Below are positions 15,478-23,620 of a stretch of 40,459 bases of DNA, one piece after another. Origin of the DNA: Deltaproteobacteria bacterium (lineage in GTDB: Bacteria; Desulfobacterota; Desulfuromonadia; Geobacterales; JAJYBI01); NCBI GenBank assembly GCA_021779095.1, contig JAJYBI010000033.1:1-40459 (forward strand), in the 5' to 3' direction. The notes beneath the pieces were generated by a model. That model was not told where the DNA came from, made no database searches, and saw only the letters and a program-made list of their open reading frames with translations. The position numbers and the translations under genes are program-made. The number at the start of each line of letters is the position of its first letter. Position 1 is the first letter of the stretch.

Positions 15478-16407
15478 ATGGGAATAGTCGTCGTCGGTAC
15501 CGTTGCGTTTGATACGGTGGAAACCCCCTTCGGCAAGGGAGAGGACGTGCTGGGAGGGTCGGCCACCTACTTTTCCACCTCCGCCAGCTTCTTCACCGAT
15601 GTGAGCCTGGTGGCGGTGGTCGGGGAGGACTTCCCCGAGGAGCATGTGTCGTTCCTCCGTTCGCGGGAGATCGACACCGACGGTCTCGTCCGGATTCCGG
15701 GCAAGACCTTCCACTGGACCGGGAGGTACGGGTACGACCTGAACGAGGCGCAGACCCTCGATACCCAGCTGAACGTGCTCATGGAGTTCCGGCCGGACCT
15801 TCCTCCCCGTTACCGGGAGACGGAGGTCCTGTTCCTCGCCAATATCGATCCGGAGCTCCAGCTGGAGGTGCTGGACCAGGTAAAGAGCCCGAAGCTGGTC
15901 GCCTGCGATACCATGAACTTCTGGATATCGTCGAAGCCGGCGGCGCTGAAGGAGGTGCTGCGGCGCGTCGATATCGTGATCATCAACGAGGGAGAGGCGC
16001 GGCAGTTCACGGGCGAGGCGAACCTGGTGAAGGCCGCCCGGCAGATCATGGCCCTGGGGTGCAAGCGGCTCGTCATCAAGCGTGGAGAGTACGGCGTCCT
16101 GATGTTTGCCGGCGATTCCATCTTTGCGGCGCCGGCCTACCCGCTGGAGTCGGTGTTCGATCCGACCGGTGCCGGTGATACCTTTGCCGGCGGATTCATG
16201 GGGTATCTGGCAAATACCGGAGATTTCACCGAGGACGGCATGCGTCAGGCCATCGTCTTCGGCAGTGTCATGGCCTCGTTCAACGTCGAGGATTTCAGTC
16301 TGGACCGGCTCAAATCGCTTACCTATCCGGAGATCGAAGAGCGGTTCCGTCATTTCAGGGCGCTCACCAGGTTTCAGGGTCTGGCGGCGGATGGGCAGGA
16401 CGTTTAG
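15478..16407 (+). CDS. PfkB/ribokinase family sugar or nucleoside kinase
   Basis: The 309-residue protein has the PfkB fold. The first signature is visible as VLGGSATYFSTSASFF (about 22-37) and the second as DPTGAGDTFAGGF (about 230-242), with the catalytic Asp in GAGD. The substrate is not determined. Adenosine, ribose-like sugars or a methylthioribose derivative are all possible. It follows mtnP after 53 bases with a good ribosome binding site (GAGGAG at 15466-15471), so a role linked to products of methylthioadenosine breakdown is suggested by context. The canonical MTR kinase MtnK belongs to a different fold, so the link would be new if true. Confidence 0.85.
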   Translation: MGIVVVGTVAFDTVETPFGKGEDVLGGSATYFSTSASFFTDVSLVAVVGEDFPEEHVSFLRSREIDTDGLVRIPGKTFHWTGRYGYDLNEAQTLDTQLNVLMEFRPDLPPRYRETEVLFLANIDPELQLEVLDQVKSPKLVACDTMNFWISSKPAALKEVLRRVDIVIINEGEARQFTGEANLVKAARQIMALGCKRLVIKRGEYGVLMFAGDSIFAAPAYPLESVFDPTGAGDTFAGGFMGYLANTGDFTEDGMRQAIVFGSVMASFNVEDFSLDRLKSLTYPEIEERFRHFRALTRFQGLAADGQDV

Positions 16408-16422
16408 GGGAAGGCGGCACGT

Positions 16423-16451
16423 TTGACAATTATATGCAGATTTGCTAGGTT
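16423..16451 (+). promoter_or_regulatory. candidate promoter before the acidic protein gene
   Basis: TTGACA at 16423-16428 is followed after 17 bases by TAGGTT at 16446-16451. The -35 is perfect and the -10 is poor. It lies about 50 bases before the start codon at 16502. Confidence 0.4.
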
Positions 16452-16501
16452 GCTGAGGTCTCTGGGGTAAGTCCGATCGTTGCCGTACTGCGGGAGTGGA
16501 A

Positions 16502-17686
16502 ATGTTCCTACGCGATAAATCCTTGTCGAGGCTCAACGTCACAGGCGAAATTGTCGATCTGTACCGCTCCATAAACCGTGCGCGGGTTGCCCCCGAGGGG
16601 GCCGAGTTGCAGCCGTGCGATGCCTGCGTCATAACCATGAAGACGGGCGACGGCGTGCCGTCCGTGTATGTCGTGCTCTTTCTCACCGTTAATCGGGTGC
16701 GTCAGGTGTTCACTCCCGAGCAGCAGCCGACTACGATGTTCGAATACGAACGGGCACTCCAGGAGGCGATGGATTTTGCCGAATCCATCGGTTTCATGCT
16801 CGACAGCGTCGAGGTGGACAGCGATCCGCAGCGGTCTGCCGAGATCGTGAACTCCATTCCCGCCCTCTACATACCCGGGATCGATCCTCCTCCGGGAATT
16901 TCCACTGATCTGACGCTGCAGTTCACGTCGGGAGCGCCGTTCACGCCAACGAATCCGGACCCTTCTGTCACGCAGCCGGATGTCGCAAAGGAGGCATCGC
17001 CGCCGGCTTCACCATCCCGGCCATCGGACCTTCTTGCCCGCCTCAGGTCGCTCGTGCAGGCGGAACCTCTTTCGTCAGCGCTGCCGGAGACCCGTTTCGA
17101 TGACGAGATTGCCGGGGAGTTGATCCTTGATGACCTGACTTTCTTCGAGTCTGATACCGAAGCGTCTCCGTCCACCGAAGAGTCCGCGCTGCCGACTGAG
17201 AGTGGGGATTCTTCTTCCGATGCGCCACTTGAATCGTTTGAGGGAATCGGCCTGTTCGATGATTACGCACCGCTGGACGCATTCGATCTTAACCTCGACG
17301 CCGCTGCAGGCGAGCTGCCGCGGATGCAAGAGTCTGCAGGAGAAGGGGCACGCGCCGATGATGCTCCTGTTGAGGCCCCGGTTGAACTTGCCGTGCCGCA
17401 GTTCGCACCTGAAGCAGATCCGGGGGGGCCGACGGATACGGCAGTTGAACACGTCGAAGATGACGATGATCTGCTGATTGCCGGTTTCGGTGATTTTGAC
17501 GGACGGATCGGTGTGGCGGAGACGTCGCCCGGAGGGGGGCTGCCAGAGGAACGGTGTGCATCCGAATCGATCGTTGCCGAGGTCGTGTCGGATGAGCGTC
17601 CGGCGGTACCGCATACGACGGACCTTTCCCGCCTTGCGGCCGGTTCGATCCTTGAACAGATCGGCAAGCTGTTGGGGTCGCTATGA
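16502..17686 (+). CDS. acidic protein of unknown function with an N-terminal domain and long disordered linker
   Basis: I do not recognise this 394-residue protein. Residues 1-130 look folded, with alternating beta segments (ACVITMKTGDGVPSVYVVLF, TVNRVRQVF), a helix (FEYERALQEAMDFAESIGFML) and the end IPALYIPGIDP. Residues about 135-370 are low in hydrophobics and rich in Asp, Glu, Ser, Pro and Ala, so they are probably disordered and strongly acidic. The last 20 residues (LAAGSILEQIGKLLGSL) form an amphipathic helix. No signal peptide or membrane helix is seen. A GTG at 16496 is an alternative start. The stop overlaps the start of the PilF-like gene by four bases, so it is translationally coupled to it. 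A scaffold or adaptor for envelope or pilus functions is possible by context. Confidence 0.8.
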   Translation: MFLRDKSLSRLNVTGEIVDLYRSINRARVAPEGAELQPCDACVITMKTGDGVPSVYVVLFLTVNRVRQVFTPEQQPTTMFEYERALQEAMDFAESIGFMLDSVEVDSDPQRSAEIVNSIPALYIPGIDPPPGISTDLTLQFTSGAPFTPTNPDPSVTQPDVAKEASPPASPSRPSDLLARLRSLVQAEPLSSALPETRFDDEIAGELILDDLTFFESDTEASPSTEESALPTESGDSSSDAPLESFEGIGLFDDYAPLDAFDLNLDAAAGELPRMQESAGEGARADDAPVEAPVELAVPQFAPEADPGGPTDTAVEHVEDDDDLLIAGFGDFDGRIGVAETSPGGGLPEERCASESIVAEVVSDERPAVPHTTDLSRLAAGSILEQIGKLLGSL

Positions 17687-18444
17687 ACGGTTTCGCATCG
17701 AAGATAACCCGTATTGTTGTGGTGGTCCTGCTCGGGCTGGTCTGTTCGTCGTGTGCCACGGGGCCGTCGCCGGAGAAGATGGCGGAGTACCATTACAAAC
17801 TGGGGCTGGCCTACCTGCTCGACGGGGACTATACCTCTTCCCTCGTGGAGCTTACTGCGGCGGAAAAACTGACGCCCGATGATCCGGAACTCCTGAACTA
17901 CCTCGGGCGGGTGTTCTACGCTAAAAAACGTTATGATCTCGCGGAGCAGAAGTACCTGCAGGCCATCAAGCTGAAACCGGATTTTTCCGATGCCCGCAAC
18001 GATCTCGGTATCGACTACCTGGAGATGAAACGCTGGGATGCGGCGATTGCCCAGTTTAAGATGGTTTCCGATGACCTGTTCTATCCGCATCATGACAATG
18101 CGATGCTTAATCTGGGGCTGGCGTATTACGGAAAGGGCGATTATCCCACGGCGCTGAATATTTTCCGCACCATGGTCGCCTCGTATCCCCGCGATCCGCG
18201 TGGCCACCTGCAGTTCGGCCGCACCTATTTCGCCATGGGGAAGGTTGAGCTTGCCGTGATGGAATACAGGACCGCGCTGGAAATCTACAAGGATTACCCC
18301 GAGGCGTCGTTCAATCTCGGCCTTGCCCTGCTCAAGCTGAAGGATATTCCGGCGGCCACGGCAGCGTTCAAGGATGTACTTCGCCAGGTTCCCGAATCGG
18401 AGATGGGAACCCTTTCGCGTGAATACCTTGATTCCCTCAGATGA
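17683..18444 (+). CDS. TPR-repeat lipoprotein, PilF/PilW-like
   Basis: The 253-residue protein has a signal sequence with a membrane-spanning stretch (RIVVVVLLGLVCSSC) and a probable lipidated Cys at residue 24, although the lipobox is not canonical. Five to six TPR units follow, for example HYKLGLAYLLDGDYTSSLVE and NLGLAYYGKGDYPTALNIF. The architecture is that of PilF/PilW, the outer-membrane pilotin that helps the type IV pilus secretin assemble. Support comes from synteny: in Pseudomonas and relatives pilF lies between rlmN and rodZ, and here it lies downstream of rlmN and directly before a RodZ-type gene. It overlaps the acidic protein gene by four bases. Other TPR lipoproteins of envelope assembly are the alternative. 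Confidence 0.78.
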   Translation: MNGFASKITRIVVVVLLGLVCSSCATGPSPEKMAEYHYKLGLAYLLDGDYTSSLVELTAAEKLTPDDPELLNYLGRVFYAKKRYDLAEQKYLQAIKLKPDFSDARNDLGIDYLEMKRWDAAIAQFKMVSDDLFYPHHDNAMLNLGLAYYGKGDYPTALNIFRTMVASYPRDPRGHLQFGRTYFAMGKVELAVMEYRTALEIYKDYPEASFNLGLALLKLKDIPAATAAFKDVLRQVPESEMGTLSREYLDSLR

Positions 18445-18457
18445 TCATACTGTCGAT

Positions 18458-19267
18458 GTGAGTGCTCCTTCCGAACATGTGACGGTGGGGGAGGAGTTGC
18501 GCGCGGCCCGTGAAGGACGCGGTCTGTCCCGGGAGGATATCTGCCGTGAAATACGGGTTGTACGGGATTATCTGGTCGCAGTTGAAGAGGGAAACTTCGA
18601 TCGGCTGCCCAGCAAGGCGTACGCCCGTGGGATCATAAGGTCGTACGCCGGTTGCGTGGGGCTTTCCGCGGATGACCTGATCGCCCTGTACGATGGCTCG
18701 TGCAAACCTGCCGCGAAGAAAATTGATGCGCATGACGATGCCACTCCCGGTGATCGTCAACGTCAGGTCCGGTGGGAAAAGGGGTGGTGGATCGTCCCGC
18801 TCATGCTGTTTGCCATTGTTCTTGTCTCAACGTTCCTGTTCAGCGACCCCGCACCCGAGGGAGAACGCTCCCGTGAGGTCGCTGTGGCAACGCCTTCTCC
18901 TGCCGCACCCGTTCCTGTCCAGTCTCCCATCTCGTCGGCGCACGGAGGCGTCGTGTCCGCATCCGAACCGGCCCCTCTTCCCGCTGCGAACTCCGAACTG
19001 CCAGATGACCACGCTTCTCCCGGAGTGTATCTCAAGCTGAAGGTCGACCGGGATAGCGGTCTTACCATTACCATCGATGGTGCCCTTACCCAGCGATACG
19101 ATCTTAAGGCGGGTGACCTGATCGAGTGGAAAGGGGAACGGAGCATCTCCGTCGACATCGAATCTCCCGGGGGAGTCAAGGCGGAGGTCAACGGTAAGCC
19201 CCTTGCGCTTCCTGCGGAAGGTGGACCGGTACATCTCGACCTGCATCCGGAACCGGTTCCGCAGTAA
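18458..19267 (+). CDS. rodZ: RodZ-family helix-turn-helix membrane protein
   Basis: The protein (269 residues from GTG 18458) has the RodZ order. A cytoplasmic XRE-type helix-turn-helix lies at about 10-75 (GEELRAAREGRGLSREDICREIRV.RDYLVAVE, split here by one variable residue). One membrane helix follows at about 110-128 (WWIVPLMLFAIVLVSTFLF), then a Pro/Ser-rich periplasmic linker and a C-terminal DUF4115 beta domain (about 193-265). RodZ links MreB to the elongation machinery and sets rod shape. The start is uncertain. ATG 18374, GTG 18419 and TTG 18428 are in frame but overlap the TPR gene, while GTG 18458 is the first start after its stop. It is the last gene of the rlmN-to-rodZ series. 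Confidence 0.8.
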   Translation: MSAPSEHVTVGEELRAAREGRGLSREDICREIRVVRDYLVAVEEGNFDRLPSKAYARGIIRSYAGCVGLSADDLIALYDGSCKPAAKKIDAHDDATPGDRQRQVRWEKGWWIVPLMLFAIVLVSTFLFSDPAPEGERSREVAVATPSPAAPVPVQSPISSAHGGVVSASEPAPLPAANSELPDDHASPGVYLKLKVDRDSGLTITIDGALTQRYDLKAGDLIEWKGERSISVDIESPGGVKAEVNGKPLALPAEGGPVHLDLHPEPVPQ

Positions 19268-19346
19268 AACGGTAAACCCGTTCGGAGGTGTGTGCCCCCC
19301 CTTTCTTCCCGTCGCTTTTTTGTCCGATAGCCGCCCGCTACGCGGC

Positions 19347-19374
19347 TTGACATGATTCCGCGCCATGTTAGACT
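19347..19374 (+). promoter_or_regulatory. promoter of the response regulator / UspA operon
   Basis: TTGACA at 19347-19352 (perfect) and TAGACT at 19369-19374 are 16 bases apart. The predicted transcript begins near 19381, which rules out the ATG at 19352 as a start codon. Confidence 0.6.
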
Positions 19375-19399
19375 CAACAAAACGGTAGTGGAGTCTGCG

Positions 19400-19780
19400 T
19401 TGGCGAACAGCTCAAAAAAAATACTCATTGTCGATGATGAGGAAAACGCGCGTATCGGATTATCCCGACTCCTGGCCCGCGAGGGGTTTCAGGTCGACAG
19501 CGTTCCCAACGGATATGAAGCGCTGAATTATCTCCGGCAGCACCAGGTGAATCTGATCGTAACGGACATCAATATGCCGGAGATGAACGGAATCAGCTTC
19601 CTGAGGGAACTCAACAAGACCTTTCCCCACAGCAATGTGATAATGATTACCGCCCACGGGGGGGTCGAGTCGTATATCGAGGCGATGAACCTCGGCGCGT
19701 TCGAATACATCAACAAACCGGTGAAAATCGACGAGCTGAAGTCGATTCTCAACAAGATATTCAAGGAAACAAACCACTGA
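19400..19780 (+). CDS. single-domain response regulator (CheY-like receiver)
   Basis: The 126-residue protein is one receiver domain with the acidic pair in ILIVDDEE, the phospho-acceptor D56 in VTDINMP, the Thr in MITAHG and K106 in INKPVK. There is no output domain. It must act by protein contact or as a phosphotransfer intermediate. The TTG at 19400 has TGGAG five bases upstream and is preferred. GTG 19388 is possible, and ATG 19352 lies inside the promoter. UspA follows after 15 bases, and a receiver-histidine kinase and a second receiver lie further downstream. Confidence 0.88.
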   Translation: MANSSKKILIVDDEENARIGLSRLLAREGFQVDSVPNGYEALNYLRQHQVNLIVTDINMPEMNGISFLRELNKTFPHSNVIMITAHGGVESYIEAMNLGAFEYINKPVKIDELKSILNKIFKETNH

Positions 19781-19795
19781 CCCCCTGGAGGAGAT

Positions 19796-20239
19796 ATGCG
19801 TTCCTTTAGCAAGATCCTGTTTGCCACCGACTTTTCCGAATACTCCGACGAAGCGCTCGACTGTGCCCTTTCGCTGGCCAGATCGTTCGGTGCGCGGCTG
19901 GTGTTGTTGCATGTCATCAACGAGCCGGTTGACCTGCGTGGGTTCTACGTGCCGCATATCTCGTTCGAAAACCTCGAGAAGGAGATTGAATCGGGGGCCG
20001 AGAAGATGATGGAGTCGTACTGCCGCACGCGTCTCGGTGACTATACGGACTATGAGACGAGTATCGTCGCGGGTATCCCCTACGAGGAAATCCTCAAAAA
20101 GGCCGAAGATGACGAGGTCTCCCTCATCGTGATCGGAACGCACGGTCGAAGCGGCATCGATCACCTGCTGTTCGGCAGTACCGCGGAGCGGGTCGTCAAG
20201 AAGGCGACCTGTCCGGTCATGACCGTCCGACATCCCTAG
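19796..20239 (+). CDS. universal stress protein, UspA family
   Basis: The 147-residue protein has one Usp domain. The start KILFATDFSEYSDEAL and the ATP-binding pattern GTHGRSGIDHLLFGSTAE (G-2x-G-9x-G-S) mark it as an ATP-binding type. These proteins help cells endure stress and energy limitation, and no exact activity is known. CTGGAGGAGAT precedes the ATG, and the gap to the response regulator is 15 bases, so the two share a transcript. A terminator follows. Confidence 0.92.
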   Translation: MRSFSKILFATDFSEYSDEALDCALSLARSFGARLVLLHVINEPVDLRGFYVPHISFENLEKEIESGAEKMMESYCRTRLGDYTDYETSIVAGIPYEEILKKAEDDEVSLIVIGTHGRSGIDHLLFGSTAERVVKKATCPVMTVRHP

Positions 20240-20262
20240 AATTCCCCCTGAACGAAGCATGG

Positions 20263-20291
20263 AGGGCAGCCGGTTTGCTGCCCTTTTTTTG
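20263..20291 (+). terminator. intrinsic terminator after uspA
   Basis: AGGGCAGC (20263-20270) pairs with GCTGCCCT (20277-20284) around CGGTTT and is followed by a T run to 20290. Confidence 0.93.
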
Positions 20292-20343
20292 TGCTGCCAC
20301 GGCCGCAAGGCCGGCAATCCACCACGACCTGTGAAGAGTGAAC

Positions 20344-21534
20344 ATGGAATCTTTGCCGAACGATGCCAGAGCCGATGTCACCATCCTCATTATCGACGAT
20401 GAGAAGGTCATTCTCGATCTGACCTCCATCATTCTCAAAAACCGTGGGTATAAGGTCCTGACCGCCCTGAATGCACGTGACGGCATCAGGATCATCGGGG
20501 AGTCCCGTCCCCAGCTGGTGTTGCTGGATTACATGATGCCGGTCATGGACGGGCTCACGGCACTCAAGGAGATCAAGCGGCAGTTCGACGACACCTATGT
20601 CGTGATGTTTACCGGCAAGGGGGGGGAGGAGATCGCCGTCGAGCTGATGAAGGCCGGTGCCTCGGATTACATCCTCAAGCCGTTCAATAATCAGGACCTG
20701 GCGGAACGGATCGAAAACGTCCTGAAGATGCGGGAGATCGAACTGCACAACCGTGAGTTGCGTGCCGAACGCGAGCGTTTGCTGTGCGAGATCGAGGCGT
20801 GGAACCTGGAGCTGGAGAAGAGGGTCCAGGAGAAAACCGATGCGCTGCAGAAGGCCCAGTCCGAGATCGTGCAGTCTGAAAAACTGGCGACGCTCGGCTA
20901 CCTGTCGGCCGGCATGGCCCACGAGATCCGGAATCCGCTCAACTCCATCGCACTTTTCGGCCAGCTCATCAAAAGCGGGACCGACGATCCCGAGCAGCAG
21001 GAGTATGTGGACAAGATTCTGAAGGAGGTCGACCGGATCGACGGCATCCTGCGCAAGCTCCTCGATGCCTCGAAGCGGCCTCGTTACGAGATCAGTGAGG
21101 TGGTGGTCGGCACGGTCATCGACAAGGTGCTGGAGGCGTTTTCCCCCCAGATCACCCGGCATGACATCACCGTGGTGAAGAAGTTCCGCCATCTCCCCCC
21201 CGCCATCCCCGCCGACCCCGCCGAGATCGAGCAGATATTCACCAACCTCTTTCTCAACGCCATCCATGAGATGCATGACGGAGGAATACTGGGGGTGGAT
21301 CTCGATTTCGACGGCCAGCAGATCATCATCAGGGTTTCGGATACGGGGAAGGGAATCCCCGCCGAACATCAGCAGAATATCTTCGATCCGTTCTTTACCA
21401 CCAAAGGGACGTCCGGTTCCGGCCTGGGGCTTTCCGTCGTCCTGCGCATCGTGAAGACCTATCACGGCAAGATCGAGGTGGAAAGGAGCGACGCCGAAGG
21501 GACGACCTTCTGTCTGCGGCTGCCGGTGGGGTGA
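20344..21534 (+). CDS. cytoplasmic hybrid histidine kinase with N-terminal receiver
   Basis: The 396-residue protein has a receiver domain (about 10-125, D62 in LLDYMMP, K112 in ILKPF), then a coiled coil (about 125-178), a HisKA domain with the phosphorylated H193 in GMAHEIRNPLN, and a HATPase domain (NLFLNAIHEM, DTGKGIP, FDPFFTTKG, GSGLGLSVV). No membrane segment or sensor domain is present, so input probably comes through phosphorylation of its own receiver by another kinase. A GTG at 20338 is in frame, but the ATG at 20344 is better placed after GAAGAG. Neighbouring receivers at 19400 and 21610 are likely partners. Confidence 0.92.
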   Translation: MESLPNDARADVTILIIDDEKVILDLTSIILKNRGYKVLTALNARDGIRIIGESRPQLVLLDYMMPVMDGLTALKEIKRQFDDTYVVMFTGKGGEEIAVELMKAGASDYILKPFNNQDLAERIENVLKMREIELHNRELRAERERLLCEIEAWNLELEKRVQEKTDALQKAQSEIVQSEKLATLGYLSAGMAHEIRNPLNSIALFGQLIKSGTDDPEQQEYVDKILKEVDRIDGILRKLLDASKRPRYEISEVVVGTVIDKVLEAFSPQITRHDITVVKKFRHLPPAIPADPAEIEQIFTNLFLNAIHEMHDGGILGVDLDFDGQQIIIRVSDTGKGIPAEHQQNIFDPFFTTKGTSGSGLGLSVVLRIVKTYHGKIEVERSDAEGTTFCLRLPVG

Positions 21535-21549
21535 TCGGGAGGTTTATCC

Positions 21550-21578
21550 TTTTCATTGCGAAACGATTCCGTTATTAT
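21550..21578 (+). promoter_or_regulatory. candidate promoter before the second receiver gene
   Basis: TTTTCA at 21550-21555 and TATTAT at 21573-21578 are 17 bases apart, about 30 bases before the ATG at 21610. It may drive the operon up to coaBC. Confidence 0.5.
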
Positions 21579-21609
21579 GGCCCCTCAGTACCCCCTGGCA
21601 TGAGGATGT

Positions 21610-22014
21610 ATGGAACGTGGTCCGGTAAAAGTCCTGCTGATCGATGACGATCCGTTCTTCCTGAACCTTCTGGCCGACGTGTTCGCCGATTCCGGTTATT
21701 CCGTCGTGACGGCGACCAACGGCATCGAGGGGGTGAGGGCGTATCTGGACAACGATCCCGAGATCGTCATCTCCGACCTGATCATGCCCAGAATGGGAGG
21801 GGTCAGCACCTGCATCGAAATCTCGCGTCTTGCCGGCGGAAAGGAACCGATCATCATACTCCTCACCTCCATGTTTCATGGAGAGCCCCATGAACACGAA
21901 ACCTCCGAGATGGGGGCGAAGATCCATATCCCGAAATCCACCAAGCCGTTGAACATCGTCGTCGTCGTCGAGCAGCTCCTCGCCCGTCGCAGGGCGGCCG
22001 GGCTGGCCTGCTGA
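21610..22014 (+). CDS. single-domain response regulator
   Basis: The 134-residue receiver has the acidic triad in LLIDDDPF, the phospho-acceptor D56 in VISDLIMPRMGG, T86 in ILLTS and K109 in HIPKSTKP. There is no output domain. An acidic, His-containing loop (HGEPHEHETSEMG) sits between the Thr and Lys strands. TGAGGA precedes the ATG. The FAD dehydrogenase gene follows after four bases. The kinase just upstream is the most likely partner. Confidence 0.88.
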   Translation: MERGPVKVLLIDDDPFFLNLLADVFADSGYSVVTATNGIEGVRAYLDNDPEIVISDLIMPRMGGVSTCIEISRLAGGKEPIIILLTSMFHGEPHEHETSEMGAKIHIPKSTKPLNIVVVVEQLLARRRAAGLAC

Positions 22015-22018
22015 CAGG

Positions 22019-23620
22019 GTGCCGGTGCCGTTTCTTCTAAGAAACATCTGTCTGGAGCCGGGGACCCGCGAGTCGGTCCTGCCGGATATCCTGTGCCGCC
22101 GTCTGCAGCTGAAGCCGGCAGAGCTCCTCTCGTGGGTGGTGGTCCGCAAGGGGGTGGATGCGCGCCGGAAGCGGCAGGTGCGGTTCGTCTATACCGTCGA
22201 ATTCAGCGTAGCGGACGAAGCGCTCTTCGCCGGACGGTCCAGCGACCCGGATCTGGTGGCGGTGAAGCCTCCCTCCCCGGAGACGCCGTTTCCTGCCTGC
22301 CGTTCCGAACGGCGCATCGTCATCGTCGGCATGGGGCCGGCGGGGCTCTTCACCGCCCTGCGCCTTGCGGAATACGGCATGACGGCCACGCTGCTGGAGC
22401 GGGGGCGCCCCATTGACGAGCGGCTGCGGGATGTCCAGTCGTACTGGTCCCGCGGGATGCTGGACCCGCAGAGCAACGTCCAGTTCGGCGAGGGGGGGGC
22501 GGGGACCTTTTCCGACGGCAAGCTGACGACCCGGGTGAAGGACGCCAACATCGCCTACGTGCTGGAGAAGCTCGTGCAGTTCGGAGCTCCCCCCGAGATC
22601 CGGTATCTGGCGAAGCCCCACATCGGGACGGACCGGTTGCGGGACACCGTCAAGCGATTGCGTGGTTATCTCCAGGACCGGGGATGCACGGTTCGTTTCG
22701 CGTCGCGGCTGACGGACATCGCGGTTCATGGCGACCGGGTACGGGGGGTCGTGGTGAACGCCTCGGAGGAGATCCCCTGCGACCTGCTGGTGCTGGCACC
22801 GGGGCACAGTGCCCGTGATACCTATCGGATGCTGCACGACCGCGGCGTCCAGATGACGGCGAAACCGTTCGCCATCGGGCTGAGGGTCGAGCATCCGCAG
22901 GAACTGATCAACCGGATACAGTACGGTGTTCCGAACGATCCGCACCTGCCGCCGGCCGACTACGCCCTTGCGTACAACGATGCCCGCTCAGGCCGCTCCG
23001 CCTATTCGTTCTGCATGTGTCCCGGCGGGGTGGTGGTCGCCAGCGCTTCCGAGCCGGATGGGGTGGTCACGAACGGCATGAGCAACCACCAGCGGAACGC
23101 CCCCTACGCCAACAGCGCCCTAGTGACGACGGTGACCCCGGCGGATTTCGGAGGCTGCGGGCCGCTGGCGGGGATCGATTTCCAGCGCCGGTGGGAGCGT
23201 GCCGCGTATCTGGCTGGTGGGGAGTCGGGACGGGCGCCGGCGCAGAACCTGCTGGCGTTTCTGGGGCAGGGGCGGGGAGCGGTCGTTTCCTCGTACCGTC
23301 CCGGCGTCGTGGAGGCGGAGCTGGACAGTGTCCTGCCGCCGTACGTCACCGCCACCCTGCGGGACGGTATCCGCTATTTCGACCGGAAGATGAAGGGTTT
23401 CGTCACTGCCGAAGCGACCCTCACCGGTGTGGAGACCAGGACCTCGGCCCCCGTCAGGATCGTGCGTGGAGACGACTTTCAGTCAGTAACCCTGCGGGGA
23501 CTCTACCCGGCGGGGGAAGGGGCAGGATATGCCGGGGGGATCATGAGCGCCGCGCTGGACGGCATCCGGGTGGCGGACCGGATTGCCCGTGAACTGCAGC
23601 ATCAGGGAGAATCTGCATGA
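22019..23620 (+). CDS. FAD-dependent dehydrogenase (COG2509 type)
   Basis: The 533-residue protein has an N-terminal domain of about 95 residues, then a Rossmann FAD site (RIVIVGMGPAGLFTALRLAE, about 101-120) and the family stretches NVQFGEGGAGTFSDGKLTTR and KPHIGTDRLRD. A second FAD-contact segment, LYPAGEGAGYAGGIMSAA, lies near the C-terminus. Homologues are common in bacteria, but the substrate is not known. GTG codons at 22019 and 22025 are both possible starts, with CAGG nearby. It overlaps the YhaM-like gene by four bases, so the two are translationally coupled. Confidence 0.85.
   Translation: MPVPFLLRNICLEPGTRESVLPDILCRRLQLKPAELLSWVVVRKGVDARRKRQVRFVYTVEFSVADEALFAGRSSDPDLVAVKPPSPETPFPACRSERRIVIVGMGPAGLFTALRLAEYGMTATLLERGRPIDERLRDVQSYWSRGMLDPQSNVQFGEGGAGTFSDGKLTTRVKDANIAYVLEKLVQFGAPPEIRYLAKPHIGTDRLRDTVKRLRGYLQDRGCTVRFASRLTDIAVHGDRVRGVVVNASEEIPCDLLVLAPGHSARDTYRMLHDRGVQMTAKPFAIGLRVEHPQELINRIQYGVPNDPHLPPADYALAYNDARSGRSAYSFCMCPGGVVVASASEPDGVVTNGMSNHQRNAPYANSALVTTVTPADFGGCGPLAGIDFQRRWERAAYLAGGESGRAPAQNLLAFLGQGRGAVVSSYRPGVVEAELDSVLPPYVTATLRDGIRYFDRKMKGFVTAEATLTGVETRTSAPVRIVRGDDFQSVTLRGLYPAGEGAGYAGGIMSAALDGIRVADRIARELQHQGESA

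Noticed and set aside
19352..19399. Longer N-terminus for the first response regulator from ATG 19352
   Set aside because: A TTGACA-16-TAGACT promoter covers 19347-19374, so this ATG would not be in the mRNA.
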